Below, one piece after another: positions 15,487 through 23,173 of a stretch of 41,241 nucleotides of DNA. Position 1 is the first letter of the stretch. Every line of letters begins with the position of its first letter. This DNA is from Pseudocoprococcus catus (lineage in GTDB: Bacteria; Bacillota; Clostridia; Lachnospirales; Lachnospiraceae), in assembly GCF_902381825.1 (NCBI RefSeq), contig NZ_LR698973.1, positions 3,203,560 to 3,244,800 of the forward strand, given 5' to 3'. The position numbers and the translations under genes are program-made. Below the pieces are notes generated by a model, which worked only from the letters and a program-made list of their open reading frames with translations, had not been told where the DNA came from and searched no databases.

Positions 15487-18443
15487 GAAGAATGAATATT
15501 AAGAATCATAATATAAACAGAGAAAAAACTGTTATGAGAAAACGGTTAAGGATAACTGTTTTTATCGCCTGCGTCATAGGAATTGTTTTGCTGGTATTCC
15601 AATATTTTGGATTTGTGTCGAAAACGATTTATGACGAAAGTGTTTCTCATCTGACAGAGATTTTTCATCAGTCTGATAATATGCTGAGGGAATTGACAAA
15701 TAAGAATCTGACGTATCTTCATATATGGGGAGAGAATCTGCAGAATATCTCCGGTGAAGATGAAATCCGCGATTATATAGAGAATGCGCAGGAAGACGCC
15801 GGCTTTTTGGATTTCTATTTTCTGTCAGTTGACGGGAACTATAAGATGGCGACAGGGAAAACAGGGTTTCTTGGTTTACAGGAAAATATTGAAGAGAAGA
15901 TCCGGCAGGGAAATGATGTGATAACGAATGCAGCAGTTCCCGGGAAATCCCAGATGCTTGTTTTTGCCACTCCCAGGGCGCATGGAATTTATCAGGGATT
16001 TGAATATGATGCCATTGCCATTACTTATGAAAATTCTGACATCGTAGATGTGCTGGATATTTCTGCTTTTGATGGAAATGCCCAGAGTTTTATTGTTCAT
16101 TCGGATGGCCGTGTTGTGATTGATCATTCTTCTGAGTCATGGGGGAATGTGTATAATTTCTTCGGAGTTCTGAGAGATCATTCTGATATGTCTGAAAAAG
16201 AGATCCTTGAACTTTCAGAGAAGTTTAAAGCAGGAGATACAGATGCAATGCTGCTGAATCTGGATGGAAGGAATTATTATCTGGTCTATGAAAAATCGGA
16301 TATCCAGGACTGGATATTTTTGGGACTTGTCCAGGCAGATATTGTCAATGCCAGTATGAACAATCTGCAGCGGAGTACGATAATTCTTGTTAGTGTGGTT
16401 GTATTCTGTATTGCTGCACTCCTTATCAGTCTTATTATTCAAAAAGGCAGAACAAACCTCAGGAAAAAGGATACGGAGATCCTGTATAGAGATGAGCTGT
16501 TTCAAAAGCTTTCAATGAATGTGGATGATGTTTTTCTGATGCTGGATGCAAAAACATATCAGGCAGATTATGTCAGTCAAAATGTGGAAAAGTTGCTGGG
16601 TATTACGGTAGAACAGATCCGTAAAGATATTTGTATTCTGGGAAAATTGCATCCTGAAGAATCTGAAGATTCCGAGAAGAATTATCTGAAAGAAATCCAG
16701 GTTTATGAGCAGAGAGAATGGAATTTTGAATGTGTTCATCAGAAAACAGGGGAAAAACGATGGTTTTATATTGTTGCAATGGGCAGCGAGGTGAACGGGG
16801 AAAAGAAATATATCCTGGTTATGTCAGATCGCACCTCTGACTGGAAAATGAATCAGGCACTCTCTGAGGCAGTCCATGCGGCGGAGACAGCAAACAGGGC
16901 AAAGAGTATATTCCTTTCCAACATGTCTCATGATATCCGGACACCAATGAATGCAATTATTGGCTTTACGACACTGGCTGTAAGTAATATTGATGACAGG
17001 AAAAGGGTTCGGGATTATCTGGGTAAGATCCTTTCCTCCAGCAACCATCTGCTCTCATTGATCAATGACATACTGGATATGAGCCGGATTGAGAGTGGAA
17101 AGCTCCATCTGGAAGAAACAGAGGTCAGTCTGTCTGATGTGCTTCATGACCTGAAGACGATCATCAGTGGGCAAATCCATGCGAAGCAGCTGGAACTTTA
17201 TATGGATGCCATGGATGTTACGAATGAGGATGTCTATTGTGATAAGACGCGGCTGAACCAGGTGTTGCTGAATCTTTTGTCCAATGCAGTTAAGTTTACA
17301 CCAGCAGGAGGAACCGTTTCTGTCCGGATCAGACAGTGCCCGGGGACAGTAAAAGGCAGTGAACTGTACGAGATCCGGGTAAAGGATAACGGAATCGGTA
17401 TGAGTCAGGAATTCGTACAGAAGATATTTTCTCCTTTTGAGAGGGAACGTACTTCCACAGTCAGCAGGACCCAGGGGACAGGGCTTGGCATGGCCATTAC
17501 CAAGAATATTGTGAATATGATGGGAGGTACCATTGAGGTTCAGACAGAACAGGGCAAAGGCACCGAGTTTATTGTTCGTCTGCCTCTTCGGATTCAGTCT
17601 GAGCACCAACGTATAGAGAAGATCGCAGAGTTGGAAGGACTTAAAGCATTAGTTGTAGACGACGATTTTAATACGTGTGACAGCGTGACAAAAATGCTTG
17701 TGCGGGTTGGAATGCGTTCGGAATGGACGCTTTCCGGCAAAGAAGCTGTTCTACGTGCACGGCAGTCTATTGAATTGGGTGACGCGTTCCATGCTTATAT
17801 TATCGACTGGCGTCTGCCGGATATGAATGGTATTGAGGTCACCCGCCAGATTCGCAGCCTTGGTGATGATACACCGATCATTATCCTGACTGCATATGAC
17901 TGGTCAGATATCGAAGTGGAAGCCAGAGCAGCCGGAGTGACTGCATTCTGTGCAAAACCTCTGTTTATGTCAGATATCAGAGAGACTTTGATGACCGCTA
18001 TCGGCCAGAGTCAGGCTGAACCAGAAGATTCGGTTCTTCCGGCAGCAGGTTCAGATTTCAGAGGCAGATGTATACTGCTTGTGGAAGACAACGAACTGAA
18101 CAGCGAAATTGCGCTGGAGATCCTTAATGAGTATGGATTTCTGGTTGATACCGCAGAAAATGGTGCAGAGGCAGTGGAGAAAGTTAAGAATTCGATGCCA
18201 GGTAATTATGATCTGGTGCTGATGGATGTGCAGATGCCGGTAATGAATGGATACGAGGCTACCAGACAGATTCGTGCGCTGGATGATCCGGCCCTGGCGG
18301 GAATCAAGATCCTTGCCATGACTGCCAATGCTTTTGATGAGGACAGAAAGAAAGCTTTGGAATGCGGTATGGATGGATTTTTATCTAAACCAATTGTTAT
18401 TAAGGAATTGATCGATGCTTTACACGACAACCTGCTGGATTAG
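15483..18443 (+). CDS. Hybrid histidine kinase with PAS domain and two receivers
   Basis: 986 residues; ATG overlaps the TGA of the lipoprotein gene (an ATG at 15492 is an alternative). TM1 ~22-42, extracytoplasmic Cache-like sensor, TM2 ~299-318, PAS-like domain ~340-450 (YQADYVSQNVEKLLGI; KRWFYIVAMGSEVNGEKKY), HisKA with SHDIRTPMNAIIGF (His483), HATPase (LNLLSNAVKFT, KDNGIGMS, GTGLGM), receiver 1 (LVVDDDFNTC, Asp775 in YIIDWRLPDMNG) and receiver 2 (LLVEDNELNSE, Asp915 in LMDVQMPVMNGY). Both receivers keep the acidic pocket and Lys, so neither is obviously dead. Double receivers suggest an intramolecular relay or a phosphate sink. It closes the sensory array; no HPt domain follows. Confidence 0.94.
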   Translation: MRRMNIKNHNINREKTVMRKRLRITVFIACVIGIVLLVFQYFGFVSKTIYDESVSHLTEIFHQSDNMLRELTNKNLTYLHIWGENLQNISGEDEIRDYIENAQEDAGFLDFYFLSVDGNYKMATGKTGFLGLQENIEEKIRQGNDVITNAAVPGKSQMLVFATPRAHGIYQGFEYDAIAITYENSDIVDVLDISAFDGNAQSFIVHSDGRVVIDHSSESWGNVYNFFGVLRDHSDMSEKEILELSEKFKAGDTDAMLLNLDGRNYYLVYEKSDIQDWIFLGLVQADIVNASMNNLQRSTIILVSVVVFCIAALLISLIIQKGRTNLRKKDTEILYRDELFQKLSMNVDDVFLMLDAKTYQADYVSQNVEKLLGITVEQIRKDICILGKLHPEESEDSEKNYLKEIQVYEQREWNFECVHQKTGEKRWFYIVAMGSEVNGEKKYILVMSDRTSDWKMNQALSEAVHAAETANRAKSIFLSNMSHDIRTPMNAIIGFTTLAVSNIDDRKRVRDYLGKILSSSNHLLSLINDILDMSRIESGKLHLEETEVSLSDVLHDLKTIISGQIHAKQLELYMDAMDVTNEDVYCDKTRLNQVLLNLLSNAVKFTPAGGTVSVRIRQCPGTVKGSELYEIRVKDNGIGMSQEFVQKIFSPFERERTSTVSRTQGTGLGMAITKNIVNMMGGTIEVQTEQGKGTEFIVRLPLRIQSEHQRIEKIAELEGLKALVVDDDFNTCDSVTKMLVRVGMRSEWTLSGKEAVLRARQSIELGDAFHAYIIDWRLPDMNGIEVTRQIRSLGDDTPIIILTAYDWSDIEVEARAAGVTAFCAKPLFMSDIRETLMTAIGQSQAEPEDSVLPAAGSDFRGRCILLVEDNELNSEIALEILNEYGFLVDTAENGAEAVEKVKNSMPGNYDLVLMDVQMPVMNGYEATRQIRALDDPALAGIKILAMTANAFDEDRKKALECGMDGFLSKPIVIKELIDALHDNLLD

Positions 18444-18595
18444 GCAGCAGGCGAAAGAAAGGATATGGGAAAATTTCCGAAAGAGTTACGAAGGGATGCC
18501 GATAGAGACGGTGGAAGAATTGTTGAAGAATATTGTCAAAGACAGTGAGAATCGGGAACTGCCGGATACCAGGAGATGTTAGTGGAGGAGAGAAA
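18444..18595 (+). other. Intergenic stretch with a possible short gene tail
   Basis: One frame reads ERIWENFRKSYEGMPIETVE then ELLKNIVKDSENRELPDTRR before a TAG near 18581. It looks protein-like but has no start codon with a ribosome binding site, so it may be a gene remnant. Nothing else was seen here; no convincing terminator follows the kinase. Confidence 0.2.
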
Positions 18596-19069
18596 ATGAT
18601 GATCAGAGACGCAAAAGAAAAAGATATTCCGAGAATTTTAAAGCTATTAGAACAGGTACTGCAAATTCATGCAGATATAAGACCCGATATTTTTATCCCG
18701 GGTACGACAAAATATACCATAGACGAATTGAGAGAGATTTTAAAAAATAAAGAGAAGCCAATATTTGTTGCGGTGGATGAAGCGGATGTTTGTGTGGGGT
18801 ATGCATTTTGCCAATTACAGGAGCAGCCTGTTTCAAACAATATGGTACCATTTAAGTCGTTCTATATCGATGATCTGTGTGTTGATCAAGAAGCACGGGG
18901 CCAGCATATTGGTGAAAGTCTGTTTGAACATGTAAAAAAAGAAGCAAAGCGACGGGGTTGCTATGAAGTGACATTGAATGTATGGACAGGAAATACTTCA
19001 GCAGAAAAATTTTATGAGAGAATGGGAATGCGAACGAAAAAAAGACAAATGGAATACATGGATCTGTAA
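18596..19069 (+). CDS. GNAT-family N-acetyltransferase
   Basis: 157 residues starting at ATG 18596, 7 nt after GGAGG; an upstream in-frame ATG (18533) has no ribosome binding site. Typical GNAT layout: N-terminal MIRDAKEKDIPRILKLLEQ, central FYIDDLCVDQEARGQHIGES containing the acetyl-CoA pyrophosphate loop (QEARGQHIG), and C-terminal NVWTGNTSAEKFYERMGM. It transfers an acetyl group to an amine; the substrate (small molecule, peptide or protein) cannot be told. The downstream arginase-family gene follows after 52 bp and is probably co-transcribed. Family firm, function open. Confidence 0.88.
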   Translation: MMIRDAKEKDIPRILKLLEQVLQIHADIRPDIFIPGTTKYTIDELREILKNKEKPIFVAVDEADVCVGYAFCQLQEQPVSNNMVPFKSFYIDDLCVDQEARGQHIGESLFEHVKKEAKRRGCYEVTLNVWTGNTSAEKFYERMGMRTKKRQMEYMDL

Positions 19070-19121
19070 AATGATAGCTTGAAACATTAGATTGTGAGAA
19101 GAAGGCAAGGGGAAATGAAAT

Positions 19122-19934
19122 ATGACCACAAATCATCTGATTTTAGATTTTTCACATGTATATTGTGACGAGAAGATTCCAAAGAATGATAAAGTGCATT
19201 GGCTGGACTGTTCTGATATTACGGAATGTGATTTATATTGTTCCAAACGTGCAGAAGAAGAAATCAGAGCGAGAATTGCGCCCTATGGCATTCACGGAAT
19301 TCATTTTCTGGATTCTGGAAATTATCACTATGTAACAGGCATCATGACGGCGTTGATTAAACAGAAATTTTCTTTAATTTTGCTTGACCATCATACAGAT
19401 ATGCAAAAACCGATGATTGAGCAAATGACAAGCTGTGGTGACTGGGCAGGAAAAGTATTAAAAACCAATCCATGGTTGCAGCAGTTGATATTGATTGGAC
19501 CGCAGGAAAGCGATATTTTGCAGATATATCGTGAAAAAGAAGGTCTGGTGTCTGGTGCAGAATTGCAGGAAAAGCTGATTACTTTTTCTGAAGAGGAGAT
19601 TCAAAGTGTAGAAGATGAAAATAAAATTTCGGGGATAAAAAGGAATCTTCCGGTTTATATTTCTATTGACAAAGATATTTTGGATGAAGAATATTCAGAG
19701 ACAAATTGGAGTCAGGGAAAAATGCCATTACCTGTGCTGGAACGGCTGCTGATGCCATTTTTAACAAGCGGAAATATCCTGGGCATTGATATTTGCGGGG
19801 AATGTCAACAGGGAATACCATTGCCGCAGTACCTGGAAGCAGAGAAAATTAATGGAGAAACAAATAAAGAATTGTTTGATTTTCTGATGCATTACTGGAA
19901 TAAACAGCTTATGATAGGGTCAATCAAATCGTAA
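19122..19934 (+). CDS. Arginase/ureohydrolase-family protein
   Basis: 270 residues, AAGGGGA ribosome binding site. Two of the manganese-binding signatures of the ureohydrolase fold are visible: LLDHHTDMQ (Asp89, His91, Asp93; pattern DxHxD) and SIDKDILDEEY (Asp183, Asp185; pattern SxDxDxxDP with Glu in place of Pro). The usual GGDHS motif appears only as SGNYHYVT, which keeps a His. The active site could bind two metals, but the altered motifs put it outside classical arginase, agmatinase or formiminoglutamase. It may hydrolyse another guanidino or amide substrate. Probably in one operon with the acetyltransferase. Confidence 0.75.
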   Translation: MTTNHLILDFSHVYCDEKIPKNDKVHWLDCSDITECDLYCSKRAEEEIRARIAPYGIHGIHFLDSGNYHYVTGIMTALIKQKFSLILLDHHTDMQKPMIEQMTSCGDWAGKVLKTNPWLQQLILIGPQESDILQIYREKEGLVSGAELQEKLITFSEEEIQSVEDENKISGIKRNLPVYISIDKDILDEEYSETNWSQGKMPLPVLERLLMPFLTSGNILGIDICGECQQGIPLPQYLEAEKINGETNKELFDFLMHYWNKQLMIGSIKS

Positions 19935-19980
19935 GAAAAAGCAAGAATCAAAAATTGATGCAGTGTTCTCTAAATATAGG

Positions 19981-20009
19981 TTGTCAAATATTTTCATGTT
20001 AGTTATAAT
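19981..20009 (+). promoter_or_regulatory. guaA promoter
   Basis: TTGTCA (19981-19986), a 17-bp spacer and a perfect TATAAT (20004-20009). It predicts a leader of ~125 nt before guaA. The leader contains ATTGGC...GCCAAT and an inner AAAATT/AATTTT pairing but no purine riboswitch consensus that I can see. Confidence 0.7.
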
Positions 20010-20088
20010 AAAATAGAACAAATTGGCAAAAATTGGAAATTTTAGATCATAAAGCCAATAGATTATATGTAACAGATGTTAAATGACG
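19981..20088 (+). repeat. Direct repeat A (imperfect pair with 22989-23087)
   Basis: Shares with copy B the order TTG...AGTTATAAT, ACAAATTGGCAA, GCC...AATA and ATGTAACAGA...AAAT.ACG, with scattered substitutions and one ~10-nt gap. The first 29 positions align without gaps at about 20 matches. Copy A contains the guaA promoter. Confidence 0.5.
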
Positions 20089-20141
20089 AGAGATTCTTGA
20101 AGAGGAACAGCTATTAAGCAAATACAAAGGAGGAAATTCAA

Positions 20142-21131
20142 ATGAACGTTACAGAAATCAGACGTCCGGCTGACATGGAAAGAATTACAACATCAGAGCT
20201 TGCAAAGACTTTTATTGAAGAGCAGATCGCATTGATCAAAGAGCAGGTAGGAGACAAGAAGGTACTTCTTGCACTTTCTGGCGGAGTGGATTCCTCTGTT
20301 GTTGCTGCGCTTTTAATCAAAGCCATCGGTCAGCAGTTAGTATGTGTCCATGTGAATCATGGTCTGCTTCGTAAGGGTGAGCCGGAGCAGGTCGTTGAAG
20401 TATTCCGCAATCAGATGAATGCCAATCTGATTTATGTGGATGCAACAGATCGCTTCCTTGATAAGCTGGCAGGTGTTGAAGACCCTGAGACGAAGAGAAA
20501 GATTATTGGCGGAGAATTCATTGAAGTATTTGCAGAAGAAGCCAGAAAGCTTGACGGTATTGAATTTCTGGCACAGGGTACGATCTGGCCGGATATTCTT
20601 GAGTCAGAAGAAGGCATCAAGGCACATCATAATGCGGGCGGCCTTCCGGAAGATATGGACTTTGAACTTGTTGAGCCTGTCAGAGTTCTGTTTAAGGACG
20701 AAGTACGTGTTGTAGGTGAAGAACTTGGTCTGCCACATGATATGGTTTATCGTCAGCCATTCCCTGGTCCTGGACTTGGCGTTCGCTGCCCGGGTGCTAT
20801 TACGCGTGATCGTCTGGAAGCAGTGCGTGAGTCTGACGCCATTCTTCGTGAAGAGGTTGAAAAGAACGGTCTTGGCGAAAAGATCTGGCAGTATTTCACA
20901 GTTGTTCCTGATTTCAGATCAACAGGAATCAAAGGCGGAAAGCGTGCTTTTGAGTGGTGCTGCATCGTTCGTGCCGTATGTACAACAGATGTTATGACAG
21001 CAACTGTTGCTGAGATTCCACATGAATTGATGGTACACATTACAGACCGTATTACACATGAAGTCGCAGGCATTAATCGTGTGCTCTATGATTTCACACC
21101 AAAGCCAACCGGAACAGTGGAATTCGAATAA
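20142..21131 (+). CDS. guaA: GMP synthase ATP-pyrophosphatase subunit/domain without glutaminase domain
   Basis: 329 residues versus ~510-525 for the usual two-domain enzyme: the whole N-terminal class-I glutamine amidotransferase domain is absent. The ATP-PPase domain has the PP-loop LSGGVDSS (residues 45-52), IGGEFIEVF, HHNAGGLPEDM and the signature RQPFPGPGLGVR; the dimerisation domain ends in KPTGTVEFE. The enzyme aminates XMP to GMP using ATP. Own promoter, AAGGAGG ribosome binding site and a regular start argue that the short form is natural, not a truncation. No glutaminase subunit gene is in the window, so it uses free ammonia or a subunit encoded elsewhere, as in archaea. Local differences from the common form (VNHGLLRKGE for VDTGLLRK) mark it as a divergent lineage. 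Confidence 0.93.
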   Translation: MNVTEIRRPADMERITTSELAKTFIEEQIALIKEQVGDKKVLLALSGGVDSSVVAALLIKAIGQQLVCVHVNHGLLRKGEPEQVVEVFRNQMNANLIYVDATDRFLDKLAGVEDPETKRKIIGGEFIEVFAEEARKLDGIEFLAQGTIWPDILESEEGIKAHHNAGGLPEDMDFELVEPVRVLFKDEVRVVGEELGLPHDMVYRQPFPGPGLGVRCPGAITRDRLEAVRESDAILREEVEKNGLGEKIWQYFTVVPDFRSTGIKGGKRAFEWCCIVRAVCTTDVMTATVAEIPHELMVHITDRITHEVAGINRVLYDFTPKPTGTVEFE

Positions 21132-21158
21132 TTTCTAATTTGCATAAGATATTTTACG

Positions 21159-21190
21159 TAGCAGGTAGTCGATAAGGTTGCCTGCTATTG
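21159..21190 (+). terminator. Probable guaA terminator
   Basis: TAGCAGG (21159-21165) pairs with CCTGCTA (21181-21187) around a 15-nt loop, followed by TTGTTTC. The T-run is imperfect. Confidence 0.5.
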
Positions 21191-21247
21191 TTTCACTTAT
21201 TCTCATTTGCTGAATTCTAATATTATAAATGTTGTCAATAAAAATGT

Positions 21248-21275
21248 TTGATTAATGTTTATGATAGGGTACAAT
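21248..21275 (+). promoter_or_regulatory. Promoter of the AlbA_2 regulator gene
   Basis: TTGATT (21248-21253), 16 bp, TACAAT (21270-21275); an overlapping TATAAT (21275-21280) is less well spaced. The palindrome at 21296 lies just downstream. Confidence 0.5.
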
Positions 21276-21295
21276 ATAATTAGCAAAATAAAATA

Positions 21296-21312
21296 TCGCA
21301 CCAGTGGTGCGA
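21296..21312 (+). promoter_or_regulatory. Perfect 17-bp palindrome, candidate operator
   Basis: TCGCACCAGTGGTGCGA is an 8-1-8 perfect inverted repeat about 20 bp past the promoter and 27 bp before the AlbA_2 gene start. Position and symmetry fit an operator, possibly for autoregulation by the gene's own product. No T-run follows, so it is not a terminator. Confidence 0.55.
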
Positions 21313-21339
21313 GAAATAATGAAAAATGGGGTATGAAAA

Positions 21340-21897
21340 ATGGCAAGAGATACATTGTTTTCTGGAGAATCAAAAAATATTGAATACAAAATCACTTTAC
21401 CAGATAAAAGTGAAAAGTACATGAAAACAATCGTAGCTTTTGCCAATACTCAGGGCGGAAAGCTGATTGTAGGTATAGATGATAAAACACACGAGATTGT
21501 GGGTGTGGCAAACGAAATATTATTTCAGTTAATGGATGGAATTGCCAATGCCATTTCAGATTCTTGTATGCCACAGATTATTCCGGATATTGAACCACAG
21601 ACAATAGATGGAAAAACGGTTATTATTGTGTCCGTAGAAGCTGGAAAGAATCGCCCATATTATCTGAAATCAAAAGGAAAAGAGAATGGTACCTATATTC
21701 GTGTGGCAGGTACATCCAGACAGGCATTTCCAGAAAAGATTAGAGAACTTGAAATGGAGGGTGCCAGAATTTCTTGGGATGAACTTACTTGTGTAGGCTA
21801 TCCTGTTTCAAAAGAGGCAACAGAAAAGCTTTGTAGTAACATTGAAAACTTCCGGGAAAAAGCTGGAATGACAGAACGTTCAGTGAAGAACGAGTAG
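21340..21897 (+). CDS. AlbA_2 (Schlafen-like) DNA-binding domain protein, N-terminal half before an in-frame TAG
   Basis: 185 residues covering the AlbA_2 domain: SKNIEYKITLPDKSEKYMKT, IVAFANTQGGKLIVGIDDKT, YIRVAGTSRQA. The family is normally one protein of ~450-480 residues with this putative nucleic-acid-binding domain followed by an ATPase-like domain and a winged helix. Here the frame ends at TAG (21895-21897), yet the next codons in the same frame continue the family sequence (LINWKILKQSEGQL). The simplest reading is a CAG-to-TAG nonsense change. The TAG leaves the DNA-binding half intact; the rest could be re-initiated (next entry) or lost. Function of intact members: regulator or defence-linked; not settled. 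Confidence 0.8.
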   Translation: MARDTLFSGESKNIEYKITLPDKSEKYMKTIVAFANTQGGKLIVGIDDKTHEIVGVANEILFQLMDGIANAISDSCMPQIIPDIEPQTIDGKTVIIVSVEAGKNRPYYLKSKGKENGTYIRVAGTSRQAFPEKIRELEMEGARISWDELTCVGYPVSKEATEKLCSNIENFREKAGMTERSVKNE

Positions 21898-21939
21898 CTC
21901 ATTAACTGGAAAATTCTGAAACAAAGCGAGGGGCAGCTA

Positions 21940-22809
21940 TTGGCGACGAATGCCTATGCATTATTAACGTCTGATCATTTTCCATTTTCTAAAACCCAGT
22001 GTGCGGTTTTTAAAGGAACAGATCGGGCGGTATTTCTGGACAAGAGAGAATTTACAGGACCGATTTATACGCAGATTGAAGAGGCGGTGGATTTTGTACT
22101 GAGAAATATAAGACTTGGAGCAACAATTGATGGCTTGGTGAGAAAAGAAAAATATGAACTTCCACCAGAGGCAATCAGAGAAATGATTATCAATGCACAC
22201 TGTCATCGAAATTTATTGGATGAATCCTGCATTCAGGTTGCGGTTTATGATGATCGACTGGAAGTGACTTCTCCGGGCGGACTGTATAATGGACTGACTT
22301 ACGAGGAAGTCATGAACGGTCATTCTAAAATCAGAAATAAAGCAATTGCCAATATTTTTAGCCAGATGGGGCTTGTGGAAGCCTGGGGCAGTGGTATAAA
22401 GAGAATTTTTAATGCGGCGAAGGAATATGGACTTCCAGAACCAAAATTTCAAGAATTTGATAATATGTTTCGGGTAGAATTATTCCGTAATTCTTTACCG
22501 ATGACTTCAGAAAATAAACACATCGGAGAAACATCGGAGAAGCATCGGAGAAACATCGGAGAAACATCGGAGAAACGTGGAATAGTTGAGCTTAATAGTA
22601 CTCAGCAGGAAATAGTAAAGTTACTTTTGGAGAATAACCAGTTATCAGCAGCAAAATTAGCAGAAAAGATTGGCGTTGCCAGTCGAAATATAGAAAGCAA
22701 TATTAAAAAATTAAAAGAATTTGGTATTCTTGTCCGACATGGTTCTCCTAAAAATGGATATTGGGAAGTTACAGATTGTGGGGAAAAGAACAATGAAGAT
22801 ACCGAATGA
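21940..22809 (+). CDS. ATP-binding (HATPase_c_4-like) and winged-helix half of the interrupted AlbA_2 regulator
   Basis: 289 residues, same frame as the upstream half and separated from it only by the TAG and 14 codons. TTG at 21940 has GAGGGG 6 nt upstream, so re-initiation is possible. Residues ~1-185 match the C-terminal domain of these regulators (LPPEAIREMIINAHCHRNLL; YDDRLEVTSPGGLYNGL; LVEAWGSGIKRIF). A five-copy 11-bp repeat (22521-22575) encodes a GETSEK linker, followed by a winged helix (TQQEIVKLLLENNQLSAAKL; KLKEFGILVRHGSPKNGYWE). Because 11 is not a multiple of 3, repeat change would cut off or restore the winged helix. The 3' end overlaps the HicB-like gene by 17 bp. Treat the pair as a probable pseudogene with a possibly functional split. 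Confidence 0.75.
   Translation: MATNAYALLTSDHFPFSKTQCAVFKGTDRAVFLDKREFTGPIYTQIEEAVDFVLRNIRLGATIDGLVRKEKYELPPEAIREMIINAHCHRNLLDESCIQVAVYDDRLEVTSPGGLYNGLTYEEVMNGHSKIRNKAIANIFSQMGLVEAWGSGIKRIFNAAKEYGLPEPKFQEFDNMFRVELFRNSLPMTSENKHIGETSEKHRRNIGETSEKRGIVELNSTQQEIVKLLLENNQLSAAKLAEKIGVASRNIESNIKKLKEFGILVRHGSPKNGYWEVTDCGEKNNEDTE
22521..22575 (+). repeat. Five tandem copies of CATCGGAGAAA (11 bp)
   Basis: Five contiguous units; unit 2 ends in G instead of A. They encode the linker HIGETSEKHRRNIGETSEKR, with each frame recurring every three units. A gain or loss of one unit shifts the frame before the winged helix. Confidence 0.95.
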
Positions 22810-22999
22810 TTATATGGAAAAGTCCTATCGCATGGAAATTGTAGAAGACAAGGATGAAGGCGGATTTGTGGTTTCTTATCCAGATCTGCCTGGTTGTATC
22901 ACTTGCGGAGAGACAAGGGAGAGTGCAGTAGTAAACGCATTGGATGCGAAAAAGGAATGGTTTGAAGCACATATTTTCAAAATAGTGATTGCGAAGTAA
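22793..22999 (+). CDS. HicB-like antitoxin, C-terminally truncated orphan
   Basis: 68 residues from ATG 22793, overlapping the regulator gene by 17 bp. The N-terminal HicB fold is clear: MKIPNDYMEKSYRMEIVEDK, then GGFVVSYPDLPGCITCGET and NALDAKKEWFEA. Longer members continue with ~50 residues carrying a ribbon-helix-helix or HTH DNA-binding part; here the sequence diverges after WFEA and stops (HIFKIVIAK). No HicA mRNase partner is nearby. The break lies just before direct repeat B, so a recombination event may have removed the 3' part. Likely a remnant; activity as an antitoxin is doubtful. Confidence 0.7.
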   Translation: MKIPNDYMEKSYRMEIVEDKDEGGFVVSYPDLPGCITCGETRESAVVNALDAKKEWFEAHIFKIVIAK

Positions 23000-23087
23000 T
23001 CTCAACGCAGTTATAATGAAGTGGCAACAAATTGGCAACAGAAAATCAGCAAGCCCAAATAATACATGTAACAGAAATAAAATAACG
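22989..23087 (+). repeat. Direct repeat B (imperfect pair with 19981-20088)
   Basis: Second copy of the element described at 19981; it begins inside the last codons of the truncated HicB gene. In one frame it reads SYNEVATNWQQKISKPK followed by a stop, which has the look of a tyrosine-integrase C-terminal tail, but nothing upstream supports a gene. Confidence 0.5.
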
Positions 23088-23173
23088 GCAGAAAAGAGAT
23101 AAAAGCTAAATAAATGTGTTTAATAGCATCTTTGGACTTGCCGAGTTTGAATAAAACGAATCTATACAGTAGA

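Noticed and set aside
20010..20141. Purine or guanidine riboswitch in the guaA leader
   Set aside because: Hairpins exist (ATTGGC/GCCAAT) but none of the conserved cores is found.
22521..22575. CRISPR-like array
   Set aside because: The 11-bp units are contiguous with no spacers and lie inside a coding frame.
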